64,000 nucleotides of DNA from Drosophila miranda (taxonomy: Eukaryota > Arthropoda > Insecta > Diptera > Drosophilidae): contig NW_022881603.1 in NCBI RefSeq assembly GCF_003369915.1, positions 12,187,593-12,251,592 of the forward strand, read 5' to 3'. Shown here in pieces: positions 47,082 to 58,273 of the stretch. Below the pieces are notes generated by a model. That model was not told where the DNA came from, ran no database searches, and saw only the letters and a list, made by a program, of their open reading frames with translations. The number at the start of each line of letters is the position of its first letter. Within the stretch, counting starts at the first letter, position 1. A program made the position numbers and the translations under genes.

Positions 47082-47089
47082 CTTTTATA
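47082..47089 (-). promoter_or_regulatory. TATA box of the small secreted-peptide gene
   Basis: TATAAAAG on the minus strand, about 45 bases before the start codon. This places the transcription start near 47055 and gives a very short leader. Confidence 0.6.
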
Positions 47090-47099
47090 GGCTGGTGGC

Positions 47100-48006
47100 A
47101 GTGGCACTGAAAGCCGGCCGACCCCATTCCGTTGTTACCGCAGTTGCTGGCCAGGCCCGAATCGGCTGGGCTTATAAACACGGTCGAGTCACAGCCATGG
47201 CAAATATTTGGCCAGATGTACGACACGTTTAGCGCAAAAAAAAGAATTAAAACCAAAGCGGATCAGGGGCAGATGCCACAGCGAACAATTTTTCAGCTTG
47301 TCCGTCCGCTTGTTGGATGGCGCTCAAAATCCAATTTGTAGAAGGCACAGCATCGCGTTTGATATGCGTGGATCTGCAAATCGCTGGATCCAATGATCCA
47401 AGCGCACATGACACCGCCAACGCTGCTCCATCCATCAATCATTGGGCCAAGCACCCAAGCGCTTCAAGTGCAGTTGCTTAGCAGCGCTTAATGTTAATTG
47501 ATCGAGCTTTTGTTTAATTAAAATTTCATATTTGGGTCACACGATACTCAAACTCGGTCTTCGGTTCATATGCGGAAGTCCCAGACCCCTCCTACCCGTT
47601 TTATTTGCCCACTTTCTTAGCCTCGGCCAAGATTACCCAATAAATTATGGGAAAATACATATGCAAGGAATCTGGGGAGCTTTTGAACCCGATCTGCCGC
47701 ATTTTTCTGCCACTTTAGCCGTGTGAAACCCGAAACCGAAACCGAACCTGACCCCAAACGAAAACGAAAGCAAATTCTTCTTCGGTAAAGTGAAAACAAT
47801 CTAAAGGCCGACGGTTTGTTTTTGAAATGGATTTCTTTCAGACCTACCGAAAATCAACAGCTGTAGAAGATTCCTTTCATCCGAATTTGTGCCGGCAAAG
47901 TTTCTCGTCATAGTTTCTATGGAGTTTTCACTGTGATTTAATTCCCATTCACACACACGCCCTTAAGGAAGACAGTTGACAGTGGTCTTGGGCCTTTCTT
48001 TTGTTG
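47100..48006. other. intergenic, nothing supported
   Basis: Moderately AT-rich host sequence. Small reading frames here lack any recognisable domain or promoter context. Confidence 0.5.
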
Positions 48007-49949
48007 TTATACCCGATACTCAAAATGAGTATTGGGGTATATTAGATTTGTGGTAAAAGTGGATGTGTGTAACGTCCAGAAGGAATCGTTTGCGACCCCA
48101 TAAAGTATATATATTCTTGATCAGCATCAATAGCCGAGTCGATTGAGCCCTGTCTGTCTGTCCGTCCGTCCGTCTGTCCGTCTGTGCGTCCCCTTCAGCG
48201 CCTAGTGCTCAAAGACTATAAGAGCTAGAGCAACGATGTTTTGGATCCAGACTTCTGTGATATGTCACTGCTACAAAAATATTTCAAAACTTCGCTCCGC
48301 CCACTTCCGCCCCCACAAAGGACGAAAATCTGTGGCATTTTAAAGATATGAGAAAACCAAAAACGTAGAATTGTAGAGAATGACCATATCTTTAAGACTG
48401 CAGAATCTGAATAAGATCGTATTATTATTATAGCCAGCAGCAAGAAAACAATTTCATTTTTTCTCGCCCTGTCTCTCTCTAACACACACGTAGCATAGCC
48501 GGCTTTGCTTAGAGTAAAACATTAGCGCCTAGATCTCAGAGACTACAAAAGCTAGAGCAACCAAATTTGGTATCCACACTCCTAATATATCGGACCGAGA
48601 CGAGTTTGTTTCAAAATTTCGCCACACCCCCTTCCGCCCCCGCAAAGGACGAAAATCTGGGGATATTCAAAAATCTCAGAGACTATTAAGGCTAGAGTAA
48701 CCAAATTTGGTATCCGCACTCCTGTTAGATCTTACTATAAAACGTGTATCTTAAAATTTCGCCCCACCCTCTTCCGCCCACACAAAGGACGAAAATCTGT
48801 GGCATCCACAATTTCAAAGATATGAGAAAACCAAAAACGTAGATTATTATAGCCAGCATCAAGAAAACAATTTCATTTTTTCTCGCCCTTTCTCTCTCTA
48901 ACACACACGTAGCATAGGCGGCTTTGCTTAGAGTAAAACATTAGCGCCTAGATCTCAGAGACTACAAAAGCTAGAGCAACCAAATTTGGTGTCCACACTC
49001 CTAATATATCGGACCGAGACGAGTTTGTTTCAAAATTTCGCCACACCCCCTTCCGCCCCCGCAAAGGACGAAAATCTGGGGATATTCAAAAATCTCAGAG
49101 ACTATTAAGGCTAGAGTAACCAAATTTGGTATCCGCACTCCTGTTAGATCTTACTATAAAACGTGTATCTCAAAATTGCGCCCCACCCCCTTCCGCCCAC
49201 ACAAAGGACGAAAATCTGTGGCATCCACAATTTCAAAGATATGAGAAAACCAAAAACGTAGATTATTATAGCCAGCATCAAGAAAACAATTTCATTTTTT
49301 CTCGCCCTTTCTCTCTCTAACACACACGTAGCATAGGCGGCTTTGCTTAGAGTAAAACATTAGCGCCTAGATCTCAGAGACTACAAAAGCTAGAGCAACC
49401 AAATTTGGTGTCCACACTCCTAATATATCGGACCGAGACGAGTTTGTTTCAAAATTTCGCCACACCCCCTTCCGCCCCCGCAAAGTATGAAAATCTGGGG
49501 ATATTCACAAATCTCAGAGACTATTAAGGCTAGAGTAACCAAATTTGGTATCCGCACTCCTGTTAGATCTTACTATAAAACGTGTATCTCAAAATTGCGC
49601 CCCACCCCCTTCCGCCCACACAAAGGACGAAAATCTGTTGCATCCACAATATTGCACATTCGAGAAAACTAAAAACGCAGAATCATAGATAATGACCATA
49701 TCTATCAGATTGCTGAATCTGGATCAGATCAAATAATTTTTATAGCCAATAGGAACAAATCAATTTGCAGTGGCTACGCAGCGCCCGACGTCACGCTCAG
49801 ACTGATTTTCTGTCTCTCTCGCACGCACTTTTTGTCGTGTCGTTTAATATTAGCGGCGTCTGCCGGAGGAGAGCCATACTGACTTAGTATCGGGTATAAC
49901 CGTAGAGTTGCGGTGTCCGCAGCAACTAACAACGTTCCCCCTCGTTTTT
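48007..49949 (+). mobile_element. DINE-1/SGM copy D, internally expanded
   Basis: Has both normal ends, but at about 1.94 kb it is nearly twice the length of copies A and C. The extra length is tandem copies of a ~420-base internal unit (see 48793-49632). The GTCY array is short (about 48148-48190). Confidence 0.92.
48793..49632 (+). repeat. two 420-bp tandem units inside DINE-1 copy D
   Basis: The phrase AAAATCTGTGGCATCC followed by the same ~400 bases starts at 48793 and again at 49213, a period of 420. A more diverged version of the unit lies before them from about 48330. Each unit carries one CTCTCTCTAACACAC pyrimidine motif. Confidence 0.85.
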
Positions 49950-52840
49950 CAGTATTTTTATGAACTCCAACTGTTACTGTTATGTAGGTTGGCAGCAGCA
50001 TCATTATCATCATCATCATCATCATCAACATAAACTTCGGCAGCAGCAGGTTGTCACCGGTTTCCCGGTGGTACCGCAGCAACATCATACGCAATCGATC
50101 GGGTCTCTGTTGTTGTATACGTATCTTCTTCAGCGTATATTTCGGGCTATCTGGCTGGCCGTGTCTGAATGTCTGGGTCTTATGTCTGGGTCTGGGTCTT
50201 GGTCTGGCGCTGCCGCTTTTCAAACTCTTTTGCGGCCAAAATATTTCGATTAACATTGAATGTTTAGGTTCAGTTCAAGATCGCGCCTCGAACGGTTCAG
50301 TTTCACCTGGCTCCGCTCCGCTCAGTAGCCGGCTCCTTAAGCCCCAGTTCGAATAAAGGATATAATCCCAACCGACATACAGGATAATGCTTTAGCCTGA
50401 CTTCAGTTCTGTGTTTTGTGAAGTTATATACTGAAAGTATTTGTGTGCGTACATCCATAGGATATTATTTAAACGAAAAGAACCCATTCGACGGTTGTGC
50501 CAAATTAAGAAAAACAAATAAAAGTTTGTCCATTTGGAATCGTTGACTCGGAAATAAATAAGGTAAAAATGTGGCTCCACGAAGAGTACCCCGAATAATC
50601 ATCTAACGAACGGCGATTAATAAAATCAAATTCCCATGCTGAAAATGACAAATATCAGACACCCCCACGATCATACGAGCAGAAGATGCAGTTCGCTTAA
50701 GTGGGAGCTACTTAGAAGATATGTATTGTGTAGATCTAGTGAGCGAAAAATAAAACCTTTTATGGAGCTACTTATTTGAAGAATTGTCCGCTGAAATAAT
50801 GCAAAGAAAATATGAATAATTTTGATAATTAATTAGGGGTTTTTGGGATGAGTAATGCAGGAAGTAGTCTGGGAAAGCTTAGTAAAGATTCGATGCTCAT
50901 TTCAAAGTTCAAAGATGAGAATATTGAGAGCCAATAATCGAGATGGAGAGTCGTTAACAAAGTTACAGAAATGGAATAACAATACTGAAAACTAAGAGGC
51001 TTACAACTCTCGAGGTAATTCTCAATCTAACAGCCCCTCCTCTCAAGAACATTTCCCCAAAACCGTTTAAACATCTTGAGGCGCTTTGATGTAGGAATAA
51101 TGATTGTAAATTTGCAAATGATATGTTTACAAAGCAAACACCAAAGCTCTCTAATCGGAATATCTAAGCGGATACAGAATGAATATCCCCAGAACGCTGG
51201 GCGCTCGTTGAAGTGGCTCACTCTCAGCTCGTGTTACGCACTCCGTTTACGTCATCTGACCATAAGTAGAACCCAGACTCAGGCCGAATTCCATAGATGC
51301 GGGCACTTCAGATGAGTGAGTGGCAGAGCAGCAGCGCTGACCAGCAGATCCTTCTACCCATCCCCATCCCAGCCATCAATTCAGCTGGATGACACTCGAG
51401 AGTCAGGGGCTTGTCGGCGCCAAATAGTCAGCGATTTGCTATAATTAAATACCCGACTAGGGGTAACCAGGTGTTCGGCCCAACAAAACGTGCTGCCAAT
51501 TAGTATGCAGCAAAGGCAAAATCAGTCGGAGATCATAATAAAATATATAATGATCCACGCATTTGAATTACAGCGAAAATATGTATTCCATCTCATTGAA
51601 AATGCCTTTGATGGGTTTATCCATTCTCTTTTTTGTGGGTTTTGGGTTTTGATTTTCAATGCAAAGTCTGTTATCTGAAAGTTTCCCTCCCCACTCCGAA
51701 GTGTGGCTTCTTGAGTTATCATTTCAAATTGGTAGACAATTAAGTGCCGATTTGTTTGTCTGCTTCTGCACTATTTATGTAGCATAGCGAAATCAATCAT
51801 TGAGTGTTTGGATGGATGATGGCTGGTCAAGTGTTTTGTTGCTTCCTTACACAACAATGCATGGAGATAATTAAGGGTAATATTTCAGGGTAAACACAAC
51901 TGAAGAAGGTGAACTGAAGACCAAGTGTTCGTTTGGCAAGTACGTTGCCTAAGTCTTTCGTTTGAGCAGGCTTCAATTTGCGTGAACAGCAATGGTCAAA
52001 ATAATAGTAGTGCCACCCACTTAATAAATACATATATACTGTTGAGCAATCCCTATTAATTCAGTTGCAATTGTATGTATCTGTATCTGTATCTGCTGTC
52101 AGCACATTTCATTGGGAAAAACCTAATGACATCAAGTGACCACAGCGGCTGTCCAACCGATGCCAAGCGTTCCGCTGCAAACCCATCGAGAATTGATTGC
52201 TCAAGTGCTTAACTGGAAGCGATTCGAATATTTTTTGGTGCTCAGATTTGATTAGCGTTTGGTAATTCGAAATTAGTCACATTCTAATGCGGCCCGAGTG
52301 TGATTAATAATGTTTGCTCATCCAGGTGATTGATGGAGCCGCTGGATTATCAGTGAAATGACCAACACTCGCACCCAAACTGACTCAAAATCGATCTCAA
52401 ATGGGTATTCATAATTATCTTGAGTGGCAGAGCACTAAGATCGAAAGTGATTCGAAATCGATCATAAATATTCAAAATATTTCGAGAGGCACAACATCTA
52501 GATCGAACGGAAATCTCGGCAGCTATTTCAGGGTCAGGTCTCGCTTCCTTTTATTGTTTTATTTATCGGGCTTAACTGTCATTTGAGTCCGAATTCGAAC
52601 CGCTGATGGACCCACGCAAAAGTGCCACACAAAAGTCGCTCCCCGGCTGGAAAAGGCATTTGTTTGGGTCTCGATTCGCTCGTTTTGGTTACGTGAAAGA
52701 GCGGACACGCCTCTACCTAATCCGTATGCTAATCAGTCGGCTCGTGGTGGTCGGTCACTTATGTGGCTTCATTCCCCATTGCCCCGCTCTCATTCGTATG
52801 CAAATTTGACAAACATTTTAATCAATGAGTTTGCCCCAAT
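49950..52840. other. host intergenic DNA upstream of the chitin-binding gene
   Basis: Nearly 2.9 kb with no supported gene. A CAT/ATC trinucleotide repeat lies at 50001-50028. A patch of CTGGGTCT repeats lies at about 50177-50205. The rest is AT-rich with no coding or RNA structure that I can identify; it probably includes regulatory DNA for 52918. Confidence 0.45.
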
Positions 52841-52848
52841 TCATGGTT

Positions 52849-52854
52849 TATAAA
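52849..52854 (+). promoter_or_regulatory. TATA box of the chitin-binding protein gene
   Basis: TATAAA in TTTATAAATCAG, 69 bases before the ATG at 52918, so the leader is about 35-40 bases. TATA promoters are common among Drosophila cuticle and other tissue-restricted genes. Confidence 0.65.
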
Positions 52855-52917
52855 TCAGCCTAATAAATAACGTTTAAGGTGTTGCAAGCGCCAGCTAATC
52901 CGAGCTCCACTTTCAGC

Positions 52918-55900
52918 ATGAAGAGCTCCTGTCTGTGGATGGGGCTGCTCCTCTTGCTACTGGCCGCGTCCCAGGGCCAAGGCCAGAGCCAGCCTCACAG
53001 CAGCGGGGAGCACTTCGAGGACGCCGACAAGTCCAGCGAGTACACGGACCAGCAGTTCGATCTGCGGCACACGATACCCGGCGAGCCCGGCCTGGACTAC
53101 CCCATCCTCAGTGCCCCGCCCAAGACGAGCTTCGTGTGCAAGGGCCGCCATGAAGGTGAGTGGAATCTCTAGCCCTCTCTCTACACCACCGATCTAATGG
53201 GATCCAATCTGATTCCTTCACAGGCTACTATGCTGACGTGGAGAGTCGCTGTCAGGCGTTCCGCATCTGCGCCCACACAGCGAGATCCCCCCAGGGCTTC
53301 GGCTTCCTCTGTCCCAACGGAACCCTGTTCAGCCAGAAAAACTTCGTGTGCGACTGGTACCGTAACGTGAACTGCGACGACTCGGAGCGGTACTATGACA
53401 TGAATGCGGAGAATACCGTGGGAAGTACCCACGAAATGATGGAGCGCGTCCGCCACATGATGAAGTACCCCATGAAGACCATAACGAAGGCCCTGCAACA
53501 GGCCCAGACACATTCGCAGACTTCTCCCCAACAGCAGCAGCAGCAACAGCAGCAGCACCACCATCACCAGCACCAGAGCCTGAGCAAGTATCTGAGCAGC
53601 GTCAGTGGAGTACTCACCCATCCGGCGGAGGCCAAAGAACCACAAATTGCTGCAGGACGGGGTGAGGACATTAAAAGTGAGCCTCTTAATGCAGCAGGGC
53701 TAGAGACCATCTCTACCTCCGTCTCTTCTGACGATGACGGCGAGGGCATCTATGTGAACAGCCTGGGGGAGCTCTCCTCGGATCCGGGCATCCAGTTCGA
53801 CCACACCAATGCCCACATCCTGGCCGAGTACCCGCGTGAGTATCACTACCAGAAGCAAAAGAACTTTGCGGAGCGGGTTAATGCGGGACTGGAGGTCTTG
53901 GCCGACACAGAGTCGACCTCGAGCGAGGGCCTTGCCCCTGACTACATGAAGCACATACGGAGCAACAAGGACGAGGCCACACAAGTGGATCTGGTCTCCA
54001 ATATCAACAACCTGCTGGACGAGGTCTCCTCCGATGTATATTCCCCCGTTTCCGGCTACCAGTCAATGGCTCCGCACAAGATCAAGCAGCCCTTCAGGTT
54101 CCTCAGTCGCGGATTCGCCATACACGGATATGGCTCCAAGGGTAGCTCCTCGGCATACGTGTACAACAAACCCAAACAGACGCCGGGCACAGTGAGATTT
54201 ACGGTGAGTTGCAGACGGATCATCCACTAAAATCCCGGAAACTATCTGGCAATCTGCTTCTCTATTTCTTCTATCTCTTTAATTCATATCTATCTCTTAC
54301 TATCTCTCTATCTCTCTATCTCTCTCTTTCTATATATATTTCGCTACTCTATCAACTATCGCCTTCAACAATGCCTCACCCACATATGTATACCTCAAAC
54401 CACACAAACCACACAAATTACACTCCAAAGCCCAATGAGATACCCACCGAAGATCTCAAATCCACTGAGCACAAGCACAAGTTTGCCAAAATCGCCAGCA
54501 CCACCCCATCGACAACGGAAGAGAGTCCAGCTCTGCTGATAGCCCACACCCTGCCCACAGCGGAGGAGGCAGAAGAAGTGGAGGAAGCTGAGACCACCAC
54601 ATTGGCAGCAGAAACCGCTTCAAGCACTGTTGCTGTGCCACTCACCCTGCTGGAACCACCAATCCTGACTCCTGCACTCGCCATCGAATCCCTGGGCCAG
54701 GCAGCCGCCCTGACCGCCAGCCTGCCCCTCAGTGATGACCTGGTCCAGGTCGAGGAAAGTCCCGAGGCCGCCGAGAAGTCGAGCGTCCATCAGGAGGCCG
54801 CCAAGCTGCTGCTGGCTGGGGTGCAACTGACGTCCCACGACGAGGAGACACAGGTCCTCAACACAATTGAGTTGGCAGAGAGCAGCCCCTCCACAACTAG
54901 TACCTCAACCAGCACCACTCCCGTAATGATCACGTCCACGGAAACGGTCACAGAGATCAGCAGCACCCAGGAGCGGATTCGTGGCTACCGGCGCTACGCC
55001 CAGAATCGCGGTAATTCCACTTTGAGACGCGCCAACGTTCGTCCGCTGCCGGTGGTGCGCAGCACGACCAGCACAACGACACAACGAACCACCAATATGC
55101 CCACCCGCAGCTACCTGGAACGTCTGGCAGCAAGCCGCTTGCGTCTGTCCAGTTTGTCGTTGGGCACGAGGAGTACAACCAAGGCCCCGACCACCCAGGC
55201 GCCGGCCACCACAGAAGCAACCACTACCACAGATTCCTCCCTGTCCTATGTGCGGGGTGGGGCCGAGCAGGTGCCGAGCAAAAAGCTATCGGCGCGCCAC
55301 ATTGATCGGGAAACGAAGGTCAAGACCGGGAAGGCCAGCTGTGAGAGTGTCCACAGCAATCTGCAGAGGTTCCAAGTGCAGCGCAGGAATCGCATCGACA
55401 CGCCAGCAACACGAGCCTCCAGCAGCATCAGCAGCAGCACCACCAGTACCAGCGCCACATCCACGACCAGCAGCTATCCCAGACCCACAGCAGCAGCACC
55501 GGTGAATCGCGGAAAGAATCGCTATTCGAACTTCAAGACGCAGGCTCCAGTCACGCGAACTCGGGCTCCAACCACCGCGCGAGTCTACACCACACCCGGA
55601 ACCACCTCCTCTACTGCCCTGTCCACCCTGACGCAGCAAATCTCCGCCATAGCCTCGGGCTACGGTTACACCCAGGCACCACTCAACCCACCGCAAACCC
55701 AAAAACACACCCCACACGTATACGCCACACAAACAGTCAGCGACATTGCACCTCCCTCCTCTCAATCCATCACCTCGAGCCTTTCTCTCTCCTCTGGCTT
55801 CCTTTCCTTCGATAAGCTAACGCGCGCCATTGTTGACGAATCCGTCTTACAGAACTTCAAGAGTGTCCAGGCCAAGGGTCCGGCCCAGTCCCAGCAGCAC

Positions 55901-57039
55901 CGTCCACTGACCAAGACCAGCTCTATTGGCAGCAGGAGTAGCAGCGGCAGCGGCAGAAACATCATTGGCTACAGCAAGCCACCCACAGCACCAGGTGAGG
56001 AGTCCTCAAGGTGAGGGTATGGCACGGTTTAATTGCCTCTCTTTTCCGCTCCACAGCCATATCCAGTCTCACAGTAACCCCACGCCCGTCGCAGCTGCCA
56101 CAGCCTGCCTTGCCCACCCAACCCGGAATTGTGATTGTCCGCGCTGAGGGACAACGGATTGCTCCGAACTCCGCCAGCAACATCATCGCCTCCCTGACCA
56201 CCCAAGCGCCACCCAAAGCCGCTCAGGGCAACTCGTACGTCTCGCTAAACGACTTCTTCAGCAGCAAGTTCGGACAGGGCAACGCAAACAGCGTTGCAGG
56301 CGCCACAACGCTGCAACAGCAGCAACAAGCACAGGTGCAGAGACAACCTGCACAGCAGCAGCATTATGGGCAACAGCAATAGCAGCAGGTGCAACAGCAG
56401 CAACATCATCATGTGCAAGTGCAACAGCAGGTACAGCGTCAGCAGCAGCCTCAGCAGCAATCAAACTACATAACGCAGCAGTACCAACAGCCCTCGCAAA
56501 ACATTTACCAACCAAACATCTACCAGCAGCAGCCACATTCGTATCAGCAGCAACAGCAGCAGCATAATCCCTTCCAGCAACAGCAGCAGCAACAGTTCCA
56601 CCAGCAGGCTCGTCCGTTGATACAGACTAATCAGCAGCCCTACCTGACGCCCAACATCTTCGTGCCGTACCAACAGCAACAGCAGCAGCTGCCACAGTTT
56701 CCTCCCCTGGCCCCGCCGGCACCTGTGACAGCCACTGGCTCAGTGCAGGGATCCTTCATCGGTGGACGCCATGTGGATCACCTGAATGTTCAGCTGCCTA
56801 CGCTGGCCAATGGCTTGATTCCGGGACTGCAGCTTGCCCAGAAGCGCAGTGACGTGTCGGCCCATCAGCTGCAGCTGACGGACACCGGCGGCAGGCACCC
56901 AGCCAGCTCGGGATCGGGCAAGAGCAGGGAGCGGTCCTTCTATTCCGGACGCACCTCCTACCAGGTGCCCCAGAGCAGCGTGGGTCGGCTGCCCAACGAC
57001 ATAACGCAGCAGCTGCGCGGACGCCACCGACGCTACTGA
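52918..57039 (+). CDS. secreted chitin-binding (CBM14/peritrophin-A) protein with long low-complexity tail; in-frame TAG at 56380
   Basis: Exons are 52918-53155, 53224-54203, 54431-55994 and 56057-57039, all GT/AG and in phase. A signal peptide (MKSSCLWMGLLLLLLAASQG) is followed by DYPILSAPPKTSFVC and one six-cysteine CBM14 domain at about residues 72-135. This domain type binds chitin in cuticle or apical matrix. A poly-Gln/His tract lies near residue 180. The remainder is Ser/Thr-rich, with many TTST and TTQAP repeats likely to be O-glycosylated, then Gln-rich. A TAG at 56380-56382 falls inside the last Gln tract. Coding continues in the same frame for 218 more codons to a TGA at 57037, with ordered sequence at the end (GLQLAQKRSDVSAHQ, then GRHRRY). 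The product is 1035 residues if TAG stops and about 1254 if it is read through. It may correspond to D. melanogaster CG5756, from memory and unchecked. Confidence 0.85.
54204..54430 (+). other. intron 2 of the chitin-binding gene, with TATC/CTCT repeats
   Basis: Donor GTGAGT, acceptor CAAAG with a poor pyrimidine tract directly in front but a strong TCTCTATC repeat region at about 54285-54335. I chose this acceptor because it is the only AG that joins the two long frames in phase 0. It is the least certain junction of the gene. Confidence 0.55.
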
Positions 57040-57201
57040 AGGAGATTCCCCACTAGCACTACTTCATAGCATAGCTAAATTAATGAACTATTTATGCCTA
57101 AGTTAAGTTAACGATTAAATCTAGAGATCATTTGCTCAGACCCATATTCTATCCTGTACGTATATGTATGCGGCTGTATATTTTTTGCATATTTATTGAG
57201 A

Positions 57202-57207
57202 AATAAA
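57202..57207 (+). terminator. polyadenylation signal of the chitin-binding gene
   Basis: AATAAA about 163 bases after the stop codon, in an AT-rich region. Confidence 0.6.
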
Positions 57208-57229
57208 AAGTAAAATCAAATATCTAGCG

Positions 57230-58273
57230 GTGGGAATTCGATCCAAACAGAGCAACTATTAAACTTGGAGAGAGTATCTGTTGTCGGTATACTCCCGATT
57301 TAATTAACGAGTCTGTACTGAGGTAGAAAGACGAGTAGTTTATTATATCCAAAGAAATCGAAATCAAAGTACGAAGACCCGGTAAGAGTCAACAATGCTT
57401 GTGGGCGAAAGTAGGAAGCTATGCAAGAAATAGCCTTTTGTTACTATTCTGATTCTGAATATTCGCCCCGATATATTTCGAATGATTTTGCGTTGCTTGT
57501 GAGATTAAGTTTTTATTGTTTATATGTTTAGAATTTAAAATTATCATCAATACGTACAAGGTCCTATTTATACGAATACCTTACCATTAGTATAATTATT
57601 AATATTATTTATTATTTATACTTTATACTAATATTGTTTTACAATTGTTTTCCATTTTGAAAGGGGCTTCGAATGTTCTCTCTTCTCTGTTTATACCCTA
57701 CATTGCTGCAACCTCTACTCCAGTGAATGCTGTGCACATTGCACACATATGTATCAATTGGATTTTCGCATTTTCGGCGCTATCGTGATTCGTCCTGGTA
57801 TATTCAGTTGGCTGTCGGATGGAGTATGGCAGGGAGTATTTGTTGATGTACATGACACTCAACTGAATCAAATTATCAATTGGCATACGTGATGCTGGTG
57901 GAGGAGCATTAAATTAATTTAAACTAAAAGGTACTAATGTAAAGGGCACAGTGCTAGGGCGCGTCTGCGCACATCGAAAGAATAATTTAAGTATGGACAA
58001 CTAAGGATTTGTGAAAGGAATCTAACTAGAGCATAGAGACGCTTTGATATCTCCTGTGCTGTGCATCAAAGCCTGTAAAATGTACAGCGGATTTGTACAA
58101 AACACTTCTTACGCTATTATGAAACACCCCCGGGCCGGGAAACTTATTCACAAAGCCTAAGTATAGAGTGCGGTGGACAAGGGGCAGCGGCTTCGGGGAG
58201 AGCCAGAGAAAGAGGCTGCGCTCAACGCTTAACGCTTGGCGATCAGGAGACAGTCCCGGACGCGAACTCGTAC
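57230..58273. other. region between convergent genes (3' UTR of the PHD gene)
   Basis: AT-rich. AATAAA-like signals on the minus strand near 57509 and in 57600-57625 could end the transcript of the gene at 58274-62771. No coding sequence is supported. Confidence 0.45.
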
